The translations under genes were made by a program, and so were the position numbers. A stretch of DNA of 64,000 nt, from contig NZ_JACJPY010000010.1 in the NCBI RefSeq assembly GCF_014696345.1, positions 1 to 64,000 on the forward strand. The letters are read 5' to 3'. The stretch is from Pseudanabaena cinerea FACHB-1277. GTDB lineage: Bacteria > Cyanobacteriota > Cyanobacteriia > Pseudanabaenales > Pseudanabaenaceae. This document shows, one piece after another, positions 16,765 to 26,286 of this stretch. The first letter of the stretch is position 1; every line of letters starts with the position of its first letter. The notes under the pieces were generated by a model, which searched no databases, was not told the DNA's origin, and was given only the letters and a program-made list of their open reading frames with translations.

Positions 16765-17171
16765 AGAAAGTATTTGCAGACACAGGCTATTGGATCGCCT
16801 TGCTCAACCCCGAAGATGACCTACATCAAAAAGCCCGACAAATATCAGTTACCTTAATCTCAACTCCTATAGTTACCAGTGAAATGGTATTTACGGAACT
16901 ACTCAATGCCTTCTCTGGCAAAGGTAAATCCTATCGACAAAAAGCCGTTAGATTTATCAAACACGCCTTTACAAATCCTGAAATCGAAGTGTTTTTGCAG
17001 ACTGATGCACTATTTCAAAATGCTCTTGAGCTATACGATCAACGTCCCGATCAAGCTTGGAGTCACACAGATTGCACATCATTTCAAATCATGCGGCAAC
17101 AAAACATATTAGAAGCGATCGCCTATGACAAACATTTTGAGCAAGCAGGATTTATAGCTTTGCTGAGATAA
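16761..17171 (+). CDS. vapC: PIN-domain toxin (VapC-like)
   Basis: The 136-residue protein is a PIN ribonuclease. The first catalytic aspartate is in KKVFADTGYWIALLNPEDDL. An acidic residue follows in TSEMVFTELLNAF. The third acidic cluster is DQAWSHTDCTSFQIMRQ, followed by LEAIAYDKHFEQAGF. Translationally coupled to the antitoxin. By family it would cleave RNA when free of the antitoxin. It ends six bases before tail copy C. Confidence 0.87.
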   Translation: MKKVFADTGYWIALLNPEDDLHQKARQISVTLISTPIVTSEMVFTELLNAFSGKGKSYRQKAVRFIKHAFTNPEIEVFLQTDALFQNALELYDQRPDQAWSHTDCTSFQIMRQQNILEAIAYDKHFEQAGFIALLR

Positions 17172-17176
17172 ACCTA

Positions 17177-17305
17177 ATGAGCGATCGCCATACTGATACG
17201 AGCGAATTAGAAAAAGCGATCGACGATTTGGTTTATCAACTTTACGGGTTGACAGAAGAAGAGATTAAAATAGTAGAAGGAGAGAGGTGACAAGGAAAAA
17301 GGAAA
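17177..17305 (+). pseudogene. RM-gene tail fragment, copy C
   Basis: ATG at 17177 opens 37 codons, MSDRHTDTSELEKAIDDLVY, then QLYGLTEEEIKIVEGER and TGA at 17288-17290. It matches the true RM end (copy A) almost base for base from the HIP1 octamer GCGATCGC (17181) to beyond the stop (ACAAGGAAAAA). The match begins at the HIP1 site. It is too short to be a functional protein and is best read as a duplicated gene tail. Confidence 0.75.
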
Positions 17306-17358
17306 AAGATAAGTGTTGATTTTTGTGAAAATGTTCAGCTTATATAAGGAAATAGATT

Positions 17359-17601
17359 ATGAAAAAAAGCATACTAACTGATGTAATCACCATTGACAAC
17401 GAAATCCAACATAGTAAACCCGTACTAAAAGGAACTCGTCTTCCGATCTCCATAATTATCGGCTCCCTCGCTGGGGGCATGACCTATGACGAAGTAATTC
17501 AAGAATATGCAGTTACCCGCGAACAGATTCTTGCCTCACTTGCTTACTTTTCCGAGCTTTTAAACTATGAAACAGTCTATTCAATGGAGAAAGTAAGTTG
17601 A
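17359..17601 (+). CDS. DUF433 antitoxin, partner toxin broken
   Basis: The 80-residue protein shows a complete DUF433 domain: VITIDNEIQHSKPVLKGTRL, then PISIIIGSLAGGMTYDEVIQ and EYAVTREQILASLAYFSELL. Its stop overlaps a TTG start of a DUF5615-type frame (TTGA), the normal coupling, but that toxin is cut after about 15 residues. The antitoxin itself looks intact and could still bind related toxins in the cell. Confidence 0.8.
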   Translation: MKKSILTDVITIDNEIQHSKPVLKGTRLPISIIIGSLAGGMTYDEVIQEYAVTREQILASLAYFSELLNYETVYSMEKVS

Positions 17602-17642
17602 AATTACGTTTTCTAATCGATGAAGATTGCCCATTAAGTATT
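17598..17642 (+). pseudogene. DUF5615 toxin, first 15 codons only
   Basis: The frame from TTG at 17598 reads LKLRFLIDEDCPLSIE, the LIDEDCPLS start of DUF5615 toxins. It then runs directly into the start of a different PIN gene at 17641. The junction looks like a deletion that removed the remainder of this toxin and joined it to its neighbour. Confidence 0.65.
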
Positions 17643-18074
17643 GAGAGTAGTCATAGATACAAATATTTGGATTCGCATCCTGTTAAAAGGGCGCGTTACA
17701 CTCCCAGTCTTAGAAGCATTTAATCAAGATAAATTCCAATTAGTCATGAGCCAAAATCTTTTGATGAACTACATGAAGTATGGAACCGACCACGATTAAG
17801 CAAATATATCGACCGAAACCAAGCCATACGCCTAGAGCAACAGTTAAAAAATCGCGCTATCTGGATTGAACCGAAAACAATCCCCCCTTATTGTCGTGAT
17901 CCCAAAGATTTACCCGTATTAGCTACCGCCATTGACGGCAAAGCAAAAATCATTGTATCGGTCGATGACGACTTACGCACCGATGAAACATTGAGAGAAG
18001 CAATGGCATTATATTCCATCGAATTATTAGGAGTTAATTCTTTTCTGAAATATTTAGAGGAATCTGAAGAATAA
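17641..18074 (+). pseudogene. PIN-family toxin (COG1569-like) with a frameshift
   Basis: From TTG at 17641 the sequence reads LRVVIDTNIWIRILLKGRVT and continues to LVMSQ, the start of COG1569-type PIN toxins. One base is missing near 17755. The next frame continues SFDELHEVWNRPRLSKYIDR, then DPKDLPVLATAIDGKAKIIV and SVDDDLRTDE to a stop at 18072. All acidic PIN residues survive on one or other side of the break. A sequencing error could produce the same picture, since the break is a single base. Confidence 0.7.
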
Positions 18075-18078
18075 GCCT

Positions 18079-18140
18079 CATCTGCTAAAAGAGGCGATCG
18101 CTATGCTGATACGAGCAAATTGGAAAAGAAGTGCGATCGC
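18079..18140 (+). repeat. RM-gene tail fragment, copy D (shortened)
   Basis: CATCTGCTAAAAGAGGCGAT and the following 40 bases match the start of copies A and B (SAKRGDRYADTSKLEKKCDR in translation) and then stop. It contains two HIP1 octamers. The repeat closes the TA array and lies 7 bases from the 3' end of the convergent gene at 18148. Confidence 0.65.
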
Positions 18141-18147
18141 CCTATAT

Positions 18148-18873
18148 CTAAAACCAAAAGAAGCTGGCGATATTAAAGCCAATCATTAGATTGATTAATA
18201 GCCCTAACACGATCGCCCCACCAATCAAGTTAGTTTTTACAGAAGTTGGCAAATAGGCAGGCTTGAGCCAAAATCGTAATTTTTGGGCAATGACGGGCAT
18301 CACCACGATGCTTAATATCGTTGAAGTGACCAGATTGTTAACTAGCATTGAGTTGGCTAGTGACCATGACTGCATAATTCCCAACTTCGTGAATAGAAAA
18401 GACTGCAACATCACAATCGGATAAAGCCCCAATACTACCGCCAGAATTTGCTTCCAGCGTGGGGGACCTAAACCTGCATATTCACTATTGCCAAACTGTA
18501 AAGAGAACCAACCTTCTAGTCCTGTGGTAAAGGATTTAAAACGATAGGCAGAAAATACATCCTGACCCGAAGCTAATAACCGTTGCCGCTCACCAGACTC
18601 AATCCATTGACTTAAATGCATGGGTGAATCAAAGTGAATGATGTTGTAACACTTGATGACGCGATCGCGACATGGCAAAGGCTCCGATAGATCGCAGCGC
18701 AAAAAACCTGCGTAACCCTGCGCCAACTCCACTAATTCCCCTTGCCATTGCTTAAAAATCAGTTCATTCTCTTTAGGGACAATATGTTCAGTCACTAAAC
18801 TAGAATAGAAAATATCTGCGGATTGGCGATCGGGTGAGTCTTTGGGAAAGAGATTGGGCAAAGATTTAGGCAT
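18148..18873 (-). CDS. Antibiotic-biosynthesis-monooxygenase-like domain protein with membrane tail
   Basis: The 241-residue protein starts with an ABM/dimeric alpha-beta barrel-like region: VTEHIVPKENELIFKQWQGE, then a HFDSPMHLSQWIES segment. Three hydrophobic helices follow at about 145-168, 177-200 and 214-238. The combination of ABM domain and short membrane tail is common in bacteria, but no substrate is known. It lies 16 bases downstream of the peptide-binding lipoprotein gene and is likely co-transcribed with it. Confidence 0.7.
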   Translation of the reverse strand: MPKSLPNLFPKDSPDRQSADIFYSSLVTEHIVPKENELIFKQWQGELVELAQGYAGFLRCDLSEPLPCRDRVIKCYNIIHFDSPMHLSQWIESGERQRLLASGQDVFSAYRFKSFTTGLEGWFSLQFGNSEYAGLGPPRWKQILAVVLGLYPIVMLQSFLFTKLGIMQSWSLANSMLVNNLVTSTILSIVVMPVIAQKLRFWLKPAYLPTSVKTNLIGGAIVLGLLINLMIGFNIASFFWF

Positions 18874-18889
18874 GAATTTTTCACTAAAC

Positions 18890-20698
18890 TTATTGCAAAA
18901 CTAGCTGATCGACATTCCATAATGCCCCTGCCACCCCCGTGCTACCAGCAAGAGATTTAGGTTGAGCATTTTGGACGCGATCGCGCACTGCCACCAAATA
19001 AAGCGGAATCGTCAAATGAATGAGCGGCAATTGTTCCTGTACTAATTGTTGATATTCGGCATAAATAACCTTACGCTTAGCTTCATCAATTTCCTGCGCT
19101 CCTTTTACCATGATTTCATGAATCTTTTTCTCCCAATCGGCAACCTCGCGCCCTGGGAAAGGTGGTTCATCGCCAACGGGTCCCTTATTAAACATATGAG
19201 AATCGCCATCGGGAGCCCAAAGATTAATCGCGCTATTGGGTTCGGCTCCGCCTGTAAAGCCGAGAATAGTGGCATCCCATTGTTTAGAATTATCCAATTT
19301 GTCGGTAATGATCCGAAAGTCAACGGGATTTAAATCGACAGTGATACCAATGGCATCAAGATCCTTTTTAATCAAGGCAGCTAAAGCCACCCGCGCCCCC
19401 GCAGGAACCATCATCGTAAATCTTACAGGATTGCCTTGAGCGTCTAATAGTCTGGGCTTACTCTCCGTATTGTATTTGTATCCCGCCTGTTGCAAAATCT
19501 GTTTCGACTTTTCAGGTTGATAGTCATAGACCTTCAGTCCTTGTTCGGGAGAGAAGTAATAGGGGCTAGGAATGGAAACGGGAGAGTTTTGGGTTTGTGC
19601 CAATCCCCGTGAGAGGTTGTTGATCATTGCTTCGCGATTGAGGGCATAGGCGATCGCCCGACGGAAGTTGACATCATTAAACCATTTTGATTTTATCGGT
19701 TCCACAAAGGGTTCATTGGTTTTAGGATTGCGCCCTTTATTGAGGTTGAACATGATGAAAGACTGCCCTGTAGCAGGTCCTGCGTTATAGATGGTAAAGC
19801 GATCGCGCTTCTCAAAACGCTTCATTAATTGGAAGTCTTCACCGCGCAACCGATACATATCCAAACCCTGCGATCGGAAGTTGAGCAGCGCCGTGTCTGG
19901 AGACTCCACTATCTGCATGACTAGCTGCTTGATTTTGGGGTGATCTTTTTTCCAATAGTAAGGATTGGGTTTATAAATAATGCGCTGAGAGGGACGATAT
20001 TCTTGAATTAAATATGCGCCACTGCCCACAAGCTGATTGACGGGAGTGCCTAATGTCCAAGTTTCCAGAAATTTGAGTTTCTTATCCTTTTGCTGTGGAT
20101 CTTCTTGAATAGTCGGCTCAAAAATATGCTTAGGTAAAATACTCAATCCGCCAATGCTACGCAGAGCAGGGGCAAATGGTTCGCTCATGAGAAAGGAAAT
20201 GCGGCGATCGTCTAGCTTTTCGAGCTTTGGTAAGGTTTGCGCCTGTCCGATCCTTAAAATATCGCGATTACCTGTGGGAATCTTCTCGTTAAAGATTACC
20301 TTTTCATAGGTAAAGAGAACATCATCAACGGTGAGGGGCTGACCATCCGACCATTTCAAATCGGGGCGCAGGGTAAAAATCAATTGCTTGCCATCTTGCT
20401 GAAACTCCCATTTTTCGGCGAGTTCAGGTTCAAACATTTTTGTAAGCGGATTTTCGGCTATTAGCCCTGAAAGCGTGAAGCCGATCGCAATACCGCTATA
20501 GGCATCACCAATTAATACGGGATTAAAGGTTTTGATATCGCTATCCAAAGGAATTACTAGCCGATTTTTGGCAGCTTCAGGTTTAACCGCACAGCCCCAT
20601 AGCATTAACGAACAAATGCTAATCAGGATTAATAATACTAATGCTTTCCAGCGTTTGACCTTGACCCGTCTTTGGATGCTTTTTCTCACGATCGCCAT
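18890..20698 (-). CDS. ABC transporter substrate-binding lipoprotein, family 5 (peptide-type)
   Basis: The 602-residue protein has an N-terminal basic stretch and a hydrophobic helix ending in the lipobox LWGC (about Cys37), so it is a lipoprotein in the periplasm. The body is a bacterial extracellular solute-binding protein family 5. It includes the YEKVIFNEKIPTGN region and the usual DVNFRRAIAYALNREAMINN helix. Family members bind oligopeptides, nickel or other small solutes. No permease or ATPase genes are adjacent, so the transporter partner must be elsewhere. Confidence 0.87.
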   Translation of the reverse strand: MAIVRKSIQRRVKVKRWKALVLLILISICSLMLWGCAVKPEAAKNRLVIPLDSDIKTFNPVLIGDAYSGIAIGFTLSGLIAENPLTKMFEPELAEKWEFQQDGKQLIFTLRPDLKWSDGQPLTVDDVLFTYEKVIFNEKIPTGNRDILRIGQAQTLPKLEKLDDRRISFLMSEPFAPALRSIGGLSILPKHIFEPTIQEDPQQKDKKLKFLETWTLGTPVNQLVGSGAYLIQEYRPSQRIIYKPNPYYWKKDHPKIKQLVMQIVESPDTALLNFRSQGLDMYRLRGEDFQLMKRFEKRDRFTIYNAGPATGQSFIMFNLNKGRNPKTNEPFVEPIKSKWFNDVNFRRAIAYALNREAMINNLSRGLAQTQNSPVSIPSPYYFSPEQGLKVYDYQPEKSKQILQQAGYKYNTESKPRLLDAQGNPVRFTMMVPAGARVALAALIKKDLDAIGITVDLNPVDFRIITDKLDNSKQWDATILGFTGGAEPNSAINLWAPDGDSHMFNKGPVGDEPPFPGREVADWEKKIHEIMVKGAQEIDEAKRKVIYAEYQQLVQEQLPLIHLTIPLYLVAVRDRVQNAQPKSLAGSTGVAGALWNVDQLVLQ

Positions 20699-20746
20699 TT
20701 CCTACAATTAAACGATAGGATTGGCAGCACAAATTGCCACCTCATC

Positions 20747-21223
20747 CTATTTTACTAATAAAACCACAGCATGGACAGCGATCGCTTCCTTTTGACCGAT
20801 CGCATCCATCCCTTCATTGGTGGTTGCTTTGACACTAACACAGTCAATGGTTAGGTTCAAGGCAGCAGCAAGGCGATCGCGCATCGCTACAATATGAGGT
20901 TTTAGTTTAGGCGCTTCAGCGATTACCATTGCATCAAGATTATTCACCCGCCAACCCTGCTCACCGATTAATTTCTGCACCTGTTGCAATAACACAATAC
21001 TGTCGGCTCCTGCCCATTGTGGATCGTTAGGGGGGAAATAATGCCCAATATCGCCTAGGGCAAGCGCTCCCAACATGGCATCCATAATCGCATGGGTGAG
21101 TACATCGGCATCGCTATGTCCCAATAGCCCTTTTTCGTAAGGGATTTCGACACCACCTAAAATGAGGCGGCGATCGCGCACTAGTCGATGCAGATCATAA
21201 CCATTGCCAATACGGATATTCAT
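20747..21223 (-). CDS. ispF: 2-C-methyl-D-erythritol 2,4-cyclodiphosphate synthase
   Basis: A 158-residue enzyme of the MEP isoprenoid pathway converts CDP-ME 2-phosphate to MEcPP and CMP. The zinc-binding GYDLHRL (Asp10, His12) and the [19 protein letters not shown] loop are visible. So are [13 protein letters not shown] and the C-terminal [13 protein letters not shown] 36-residue upstream in-frame extension is rejected because the domain begins at [13 protein letters not shown]. The ATG at 21223 gives the normal family length. Upstream lies the UPF0182 gene on the same strand. Confidence 0.95.
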   Translation of the reverse strand: MNIRIGNGYDLHRLVRDRRLILGGVEIPYEKGLLGHSDADVLTHAIMDAMLGALALGDIGHYFPPNDPQWAGADSIVLLQQVQKLIGEQGWRVNNLDAMVIAEAPKLKPHIVAMRDRLAAALNLTIDCVSVKATTNEGMDAIGQKEAIAVHAVVLLVK

Positions 21224-21331
21224 AGATTGTTTTGAGATTGTTTTGAGATTGCTTTGGGATTGTTTTGGATAGTGATGCAAAGTAATGGTAAAGCTGTAAA
21301 GTGGAATAGTCAACGCTAGTTGATCGATCAA

Positions 21332-24235
21332 TTAAGGAACTGCGGCAGGAGCCTCAACGGGGCGAATAATTGGCGGGGCTGTAGTGGTTTCGGGTTGAAA
21401 AATGGCAGCGATCGCCTGTTGCAGAGTTTGCGCCATCACAATGCGATTTTCGTAAGCCACGACCACGCGCACAAGGGTTGGCAATTTATTTTGCGTGGAT
21501 TCCAGATAAATTGGTTCCACATATAACAAAGACTGCTCAATGGGAATGATGAGCAGATTGCCTTGAATTGCCCTTGAACCTTGGCGATTCCAGAGGGAAA
21601 TTTGTTGCGAAATGATCGGATCTTGATTGATTCTTGCTTCAATTTGTTCAGGACCATAGACCAAAATTTGCTTGGGAAAGGTATAGAGTAATAATTTGCC
21701 ATAATTCTCGCCATCCGATCGCGCCGCTAACCATGCCACGAGATTAGGGCGTTCATTGGGAGTAAAGGGAAGTAAGAGAATAAACTCTTCAAAGGAAACA
21801 TTGGGAAGACTGGTAATGAGATAGTAGGGCTTAACTAATAGGGATTTATCATCATAGACCTCATTGGGAATTTGCCATAGATCCTCACGGTTATAGAATA
21901 CCTGCGGATCGGTCATGTGATAGATCATCAAACGCTCTGACTGAATCTTGAATTGGTCAACGGGATAGCGCAAATGCTGTTGCAGTTCGCTAGGCATCGC
22001 GCTTAAGGGTTGAAATAGAGCAGGAAATATTCTCGACCATGTGTTAATAATCGGATCTCGGACATCGGCGATGTAGAAGTTAACATTGCCGTGATAGGCA
22101 TCCACAATCACCTTCACCGAATTGCGAATATAGTTCAATCCCTCATTGCCAATGTCAGAATAGGGATAGCGATCGCTAGTAGTATAGGCATCAATAATCC
22201 AGAAGAGTTTACTGGGATCATTGACATCATTTTGAGCATTAGCCGCCACTAAATAGGGATCGCTGTCATATTGCAAAAAGGGGGCGATCGCCTTGACCCG
22301 ACTGAGAATATTGCGGCGAAATAAGAGCTTGGTATCAGGGAGAAACTCTGGTGTCACCGCCATGCGCCAATCATGGAGATAGACCGCAAACATTAGCCTT
22401 TGCCAAAACGAACTAAGCCGCACACCGCCCCGACCATCATAAATGTTGTAAACATTATCATTGTCGCTGGGGTAATCTAGCTCTTTAACCTTTGTCCCCG
22501 TCATCACATAGGTATTCGTATTCTCGCCATAGTACAGGCGTGGCTTGCCAATGGGAATACTATCGCGGATATCTTGACTGGAGGTTGTGAGGGGTGTGCC
22601 TGCGGTAATGCCAATGTCTTTGATGAAGTATTCGGGCAGACCACCAGCCCCCACCCGATTGACAGGGCTAAGGGTGAAGCCATAACCATGGGTATAAATT
22701 AAATGCTTGTTTACCCAAGTTTGTGCCTCTGATGGCACGGCGCTATAGTCCAATTCACGGGCAGCGATAATCGTTTGCTGTTGATTGGAACTTTGTCGAT
22801 TGGCGGTCTTACCAAAACCAATGCGATAGCGATCGATATCTGCATCAGGAAAACTGTAATAGAGACGAATTTGTTGCAGTTGCCGATTGGTGGCGAGCAG
22901 TGGTTGCTGATCCCAGAGGCGAATATTGCGAATTGTTAGCTCATTGTTTTGAATTGATTTTTCCGTGAGTTTCCCTTCAGGATTAAATACCTGAGCATCA
23001 ATGACATCTAGCCCAAAGGCAGCGCGGGTGAGGGCAATGGTGCGCTCAATATAGGGACGTTCCCGCTCTAGTTCATTAGGCTGCACGATCAATGATTGGA
23101 CGGCATTGGGCAGGAAAATACCTAAGCCGATCGCCATGATTAAATAAATAATTACGGCGATCGCCACGGGCTTACGACTGGCGGCTTGACGGGGCAGTTT
23201 CCAAGTTCTTGCCAATAAAAAACCAGCGATCGCCAAAGCTAAAACACTCAGCCCCGTATAGACTGGCAACTGCACCACAATATCGGTATAGCTGGCTCCA
23301 TAGGAAATGCCCCTTGGTGAATAGAGCAGTTCGTAGCGATTGAGCCAATAGCTAAAACTGACCACTAGCATAAATACGCCGCCCAAGCCGTAGAGGTGGC
23401 GCTGTTGCTGACGGGAAATGCCCCTAAATTTGCCATCACTCAGGCTATTGCCCGAAAGCAGATAGGTGAGCAGGACTGCCAAAAATCCATAGAGGCTAAT
23501 CCCTGTGATCGCAAACTCCAATACCTCAAGGGCAGGCAAATTAAAAATATAGGCGCTGATATCTCGAGCAAAAACTGGCTCCGTACTTCCAAAGCTAGTG
23601 GGCTGTAAACTCGGCAAAATCCTAATCCATTGCCGCGATAACACCCATGCTGTACTACCACTCAACCATATCGCGATCCCCCGCAATAGCCAACGCGGAT
23701 AAATTATCATGGCGATCGCCGCCACAATCACCACAATACTCACATTGCGCTCTTGCGTAATTGTCATCACTAGTTGCCACAATGACAATGGGCGAAATAA
23801 TGTCGGCGAATCGGACAAGGTTCGCACCTGCGCGATCGCCACCTGCCCATAATGCAACACCAGCAAGCAAATCAATAGACTAAGACCGAGGCTCAAAGGC
23901 AGTAACCACCGCAATCTCAAGGCACTGGGTATATACTGCGAACCATGCTGCTCATATAGAGAGTCATGACTGCCCCCATATTTTAATCTTTGGGCAATTT
24001 GCAAATTCTTAAATAGATAGAATAGGGCGATCGCTAAAGTAACTATGCCCAACCCCAACTGTACTACGACCCGCAATAAATAAATTGGCAAATAGCCCAA
24101 CTCTTGAAACCAGAGGATTTCACCACCTAAGCGCGAGATTCCCTCAATTGCAATAACGCTAACAGCTAATCCAATTCCCAAATTTCTATAGGTTTGTGGC
24201 GATATCGCATTGAAATTAGGAAGCTTGAATTTCAT
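21332..24235 (-). CDS. UPF0182-family large membrane protein
   Basis: The 967-residue protein has about seven hydrophobic helices in the first 340 residues. A large extracytoplasmic domain follows, recognisable by [40 protein letters not shown] and [20 protein letters not shown]. Length and pattern match UPF0182 (COG1615), found in cyanobacteria and actinobacteria. Function is unknown. The last 30 residues are Pro/Ala-rich. Transcribed toward ispF with a 108-base gap. Confidence 0.9.
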   Translation of the reverse strand: MKFKLPNFNAISPQTYRNLGIGLAVSVIAIEGISRLGGEILWFQELGYLPIYLLRVVVQLGLGIVTLAIALFYLFKNLQIAQRLKYGGSHDSLYEQHGSQYIPSALRLRWLLPLSLGLSLLICLLVLHYGQVAIAQVRTLSDSPTLFRPLSLWQLVMTITQERNVSIVVIVAAIAMIIYPRWLLRGIAIWLSGSTAWVLSRQWIRILPSLQPTSFGSTEPVFARDISAYIFNLPALEVLEFAITGISLYGFLAVLLTYLLSGNSLSDGKFRGISRQQQRHLYGLGGVFMLVVSFSYWLNRYELLYSPRGISYGASYTDIVVQLPVYTGLSVLALAIAGFLLARTWKLPRQAASRKPVAIAVIIYLIMAIGLGIFLPNAVQSLIVQPNELERERPYIERTIALTRAAFGLDVIDAQVFNPEGKLTEKSIQNNELTIRNIRLWDQQPLLATNRQLQQIRLYYSFPDADIDRYRIGFGKTANRQSSNQQQTIIAARELDYSAVPSEAQTWVNKHLIYTHGYGFTLSPVNRVGAGGLPEYFIKDIGITAGTPLTTSSQDIRDSIPIGKPRLYYGENTNTYVMTGTKVKELDYPSDNDNVYNIYDGRGGVRLSSFWQRLMFAVYLHDWRMAVTPEFLPDTKLLFRRNILSRVKAIAPFLQYDSDPYLVAANAQNDVNDPSKLFWIIDAYTTSDRYPYSDIGNEGLNYIRNSVKVIVDAYHGNVNFYIADVRDPIINTWSRIFPALFQPLSAMPSELQQHLRYPVDQFKIQSERLMIYHMTDPQVFYNREDLWQIPNEVYDDKSLLVKPYYLITSLPNVSFEEFILLLPFTPNERPNLVAWLAARSDGENYGKLLLYTFPKQILVYGPEQIEARINQDPIISQQISLWNRQGSRAIQGNLLIIPIEQSLLYVEPIYLESTQNKLPTLVRVVVAYENRIVMAQTLQQAIAAIFQPETTTAPPIIRPVEAPAAVP

Positions 24236-24300
24236 GGCTGCTGCTTAGGGAAGTGGTTTGCCATATTATAGGGCTTACACAACAGCAAAAACACAACAGC

Positions 24301-24338
24301 AAAAAGTAGGAGCAATTCATGAATTGTCCCTACTTTTT
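24301..24338 (-). terminator. Hairpin terminator after the beta-barrel gene
   Basis: AAAAAGTAGG and CCTACTTTTT pair around GCAATTCATGAATTG, itself a palindrome, giving a long stem flanked by A and T runs. Placed 49 bases after the stop of the gene at 24387 on its strand. Confidence 0.7.
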
Positions 24339-24386
24339 AATTAGCTAGGCATATCAACTTTCGCAAATTGGCATAATCACATTACC

Positions 24387-24899
24387 TTAGAACTGGACTC
24401 CCACCCCTGCCTGCACAGAAGCGCCAGCAGAACCATTATTTTGTCCATTAAAAGGAATTACAGCATTGCTGTAAAGTAAGACTCTGCGATTGAGGCTAAC
24501 TTCAACGCCTGGTTGAATTGCAAAGGAATTGCGATCGCCTGTTAGAGAGCTTTCGCCACCAACCTTAAAGGAACCACCAGCACCTAAATAAACATTGGTG
24601 CGATCGCCAACGGGTAGATCATAGGAGACAGTTGGCACAACGGAGGCTCCACCATTGCCAAAGATTACGGAACTACGGGCAGAGAGCGGAACTCCCTCAA
24701 ACTTATAACGACCCGCCAAGTTTGCACCAATTACAGAAGGATTCGTCGCAAAGCTTTGAAGAGAGATACCTGCGCCCACATAGCTACCAGGTAATCGAGG
24801 GGTCTCTGCCGCAGCGATCGCACTGAAGGAAGTGACTACAGAGGCGGCGATAACTGCACCGAGAGAAAGCTTGGTAGAGAAATTAATTAGAGATTGCAT
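24387..24899 (-). CDS. Secreted beta-barrel-like outer-membrane protein
   Basis: The 170-residue product has a signal peptide (LSLGAVIAASVVTSFSAIAA, cut near AAAE). It then has alternating strands with glycine turns: GSYVGAGISLQSF, LPVGDRTNVYLGAGGSF, then a C-terminal strand ending VGVQF, the aromatic outer-membrane signature. A close relative lies at 49089. AGGAG eight bases before ATG at 24899 supports this start over one 36 bases upstream. Likely a small outer-membrane or surface protein. No specific function known. Confidence 0.7.
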   Translation of the reverse strand: MQSLINFSTKLSLGAVIAASVVTSFSAIAAAETPRLPGSYVGAGISLQSFATNPSVIGANLAGRYKFEGVPLSARSSVIFGNGGASVVPTVSYDLPVGDRTNVYLGAGGSFKVGGESSLTGDRNSFAIQPGVEVSLNRRVLLYSNAVIPFNGQNNGSAGASVQAGVGVQF

Positions 24900-24988
24900 G
24901 GAATTCACTCCTTTAATGGATTTGTTGCTTAACATGACTCATTTGACTGGAGAGAATTGGCATTGTTCCCATTAGGTTGCACCATAAA

Positions 24989-25031
24989 AAAAGGTCTAAG
25001 AAGCTTATAAATCAAGCACCTTAGACCTTTT
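24989..25031 (-). terminator. Hairpin terminator after the Gfo/Idh/MocA gene
   Basis: AAAAGGTCTAAG (24989-25000) and CTTAGACCTTTT (25020-25031) are perfect 12-base arms around a 19-base loop, bordered by a T-rich tract. It lies 76 bases beyond the stop at 25107 on the same strand. Confidence 0.72.
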
Positions 25032-25106
25032 AATTGATTTCTATCTCTTTAAACTCATGCTAACGGGTGAGAAGATTGTTAAGTTGATTTTTGGCGAAGC
25101 CAAAAA

Positions 25107-26147
25107 TTAGCTTAACGTTGCAACTTCCCGTAATTGCAAATCGCAACTGCGCCATACTTGACCATCGATCGCCGTTTGTTCGATCAGACTTGCCAACCGC
25201 AGGGTCTTGAGTGCCTGTGCGCCACCCACCGAAGGCTGAGCGCGATCGCGTACACAGGCGACAAAATGCTCTAGCTCTGCGTGCAGTGGTTCAATATTAC
25301 TGGTATGCACCTTCTCGATAAAACCATCTTGGCGATATAAAACTTGACCATAATCCGTTGTCCAGTTGGCGGTTGTCTGGCGATGGATCAAGATTTCATT
25401 ATTTAAAAAATTGGACTCCGTGAGGGAGTTAGTGCAGTGCGCTGTAATTTTGCGCTTTTTGCGATGGGTAACTTTGCTGGCGGTCAGGGTGGCAATTATG
25501 CCACATTCAAACCCAATCGTTGCGGTCACATAGTCGAGATATTTAGATTCGGGTGAGACGCAATTGCCATGTGCCGATACCCGTACAATTGTTGATGGTA
25601 CAAGCTCTAGCACCAGATCGATATCATGGATCATCAGATCAAATACCACCGAGACATCATTTGCCCTTTGGGAATAGGGACTCATGCGATCCGCTTCGAT
25701 CGCCAAAATCGTCTCATGCTTTAAAACCTTGCTCAATTCTTGGAAGGCAGGGTTAAAGCGCTCAATATGACCCACCTGCAAAATGCAATTTTGATCGGCG
25801 GCAAGTTGCACTAAAGATTCAGCCTCGGCGATCGTCGCAGCGATCGGCTTTTCGATCAAAACATGAATGCCTGCCTTGAGACAGGTCGTGCCGACATCGT
25901 AATGCAGACGGGTTGGCACAGCGATACAGACCGCATCAACCTTGGGCAGCATTTCTCGATAGTCTTCAAAAAAAAGGACTCGATGCTTACTAGCAGTGTC
26001 GCGCCCCCTCTCAACATTCACATCTGAGACTCCCACAAGTTCGGCATCCTTGAGCAGGCTCAAAACTCTGGCATGATGCTGCCCCATATTGCCTATACCG
26101 ATGACACCAACCCGAATGGGATCGTGGAAATTGCGACTGGGGCTCAT
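25107..26147 (-). CDS. Gfo/Idh/MocA-family NAD(P)-dependent oxidoreductase
   Basis: The 346-residue enzyme has a Rossmann domain beginning VGVIGIGNMGQHHARV (GxGxxG). It has the EKP dinucleotide/substrate motif in HVLIEKPIAATIAEAE and a C-terminal alpha-beta domain with the DLMIHDIDLVLELV metal-free active-site histidine region. Such enzymes oxidise or epimerise sugars and, in some lineages, act in biliverdin or inositol metabolism. The substrate is not determined here. The ATG at 26147 follows GAGG closely. A GTG nine bases upstream is an alternative. Confidence 0.85.
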   Translation of the reverse strand: MSPSRNFHDPIRVGVIGIGNMGQHHARVLSLLKDAELVGVSDVNVERGRDTASKHRVLFFEDYREMLPKVDAVCIAVPTRLHYDVGTTCLKAGIHVLIEKPIAATIAEAESLVQLAADQNCILQVGHIERFNPAFQELSKVLKHETILAIEADRMSPYSQRANDVSVVFDLMIHDIDLVLELVPSTIVRVSAHGNCVSPESKYLDYVTATIGFECGIIATLTASKVTHRKKRKITAHCTNSLTESNFLNNEILIHRQTTANWTTDYGQVLYRQDGFIEKVHTSNIEPLHAELEHFVACVRDRAQPSVGGAQALKTLRLASLIEQTAIDGQVWRSCDLQLREVATLS

Positions 26148-26252
26148 ATTCCTCACACACGCTCAGTAAATCGCTAAATAAATGCGCTCAATTTGTCAAA
26201 AATCCTAGCATGGATATAGATCTGTTACTAGTTTTGTTACAACACAAACTAG

Positions 26253-26283
26253 ACAAAGGGCGGCGCAATGCGCTGCCCTTTGT
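26253..26283 (-). terminator. Hairpin terminator of ppc
   Basis: ACAAAGGGCGGCGCA pairs with TGCGCTGCCCTTTGT as a nearly perfect stem starting four bases after the ppc stop codon. There is no long U tract, so efficiency is uncertain. Confidence 0.6.
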
Positions 26284-26286
26284 TGA

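Noticed and set aside
17177-17290. A 37-residue gene of its own
   Set aside because: The sequence equals the end of the RM gene including the bases after its stop, so it is a duplicated fragment.
21224-21331. 36-residue extension of IspF
   Set aside because: Low-complexity Lys/Ser/Gln sequence. Normal length is reached from ATG at 21223.
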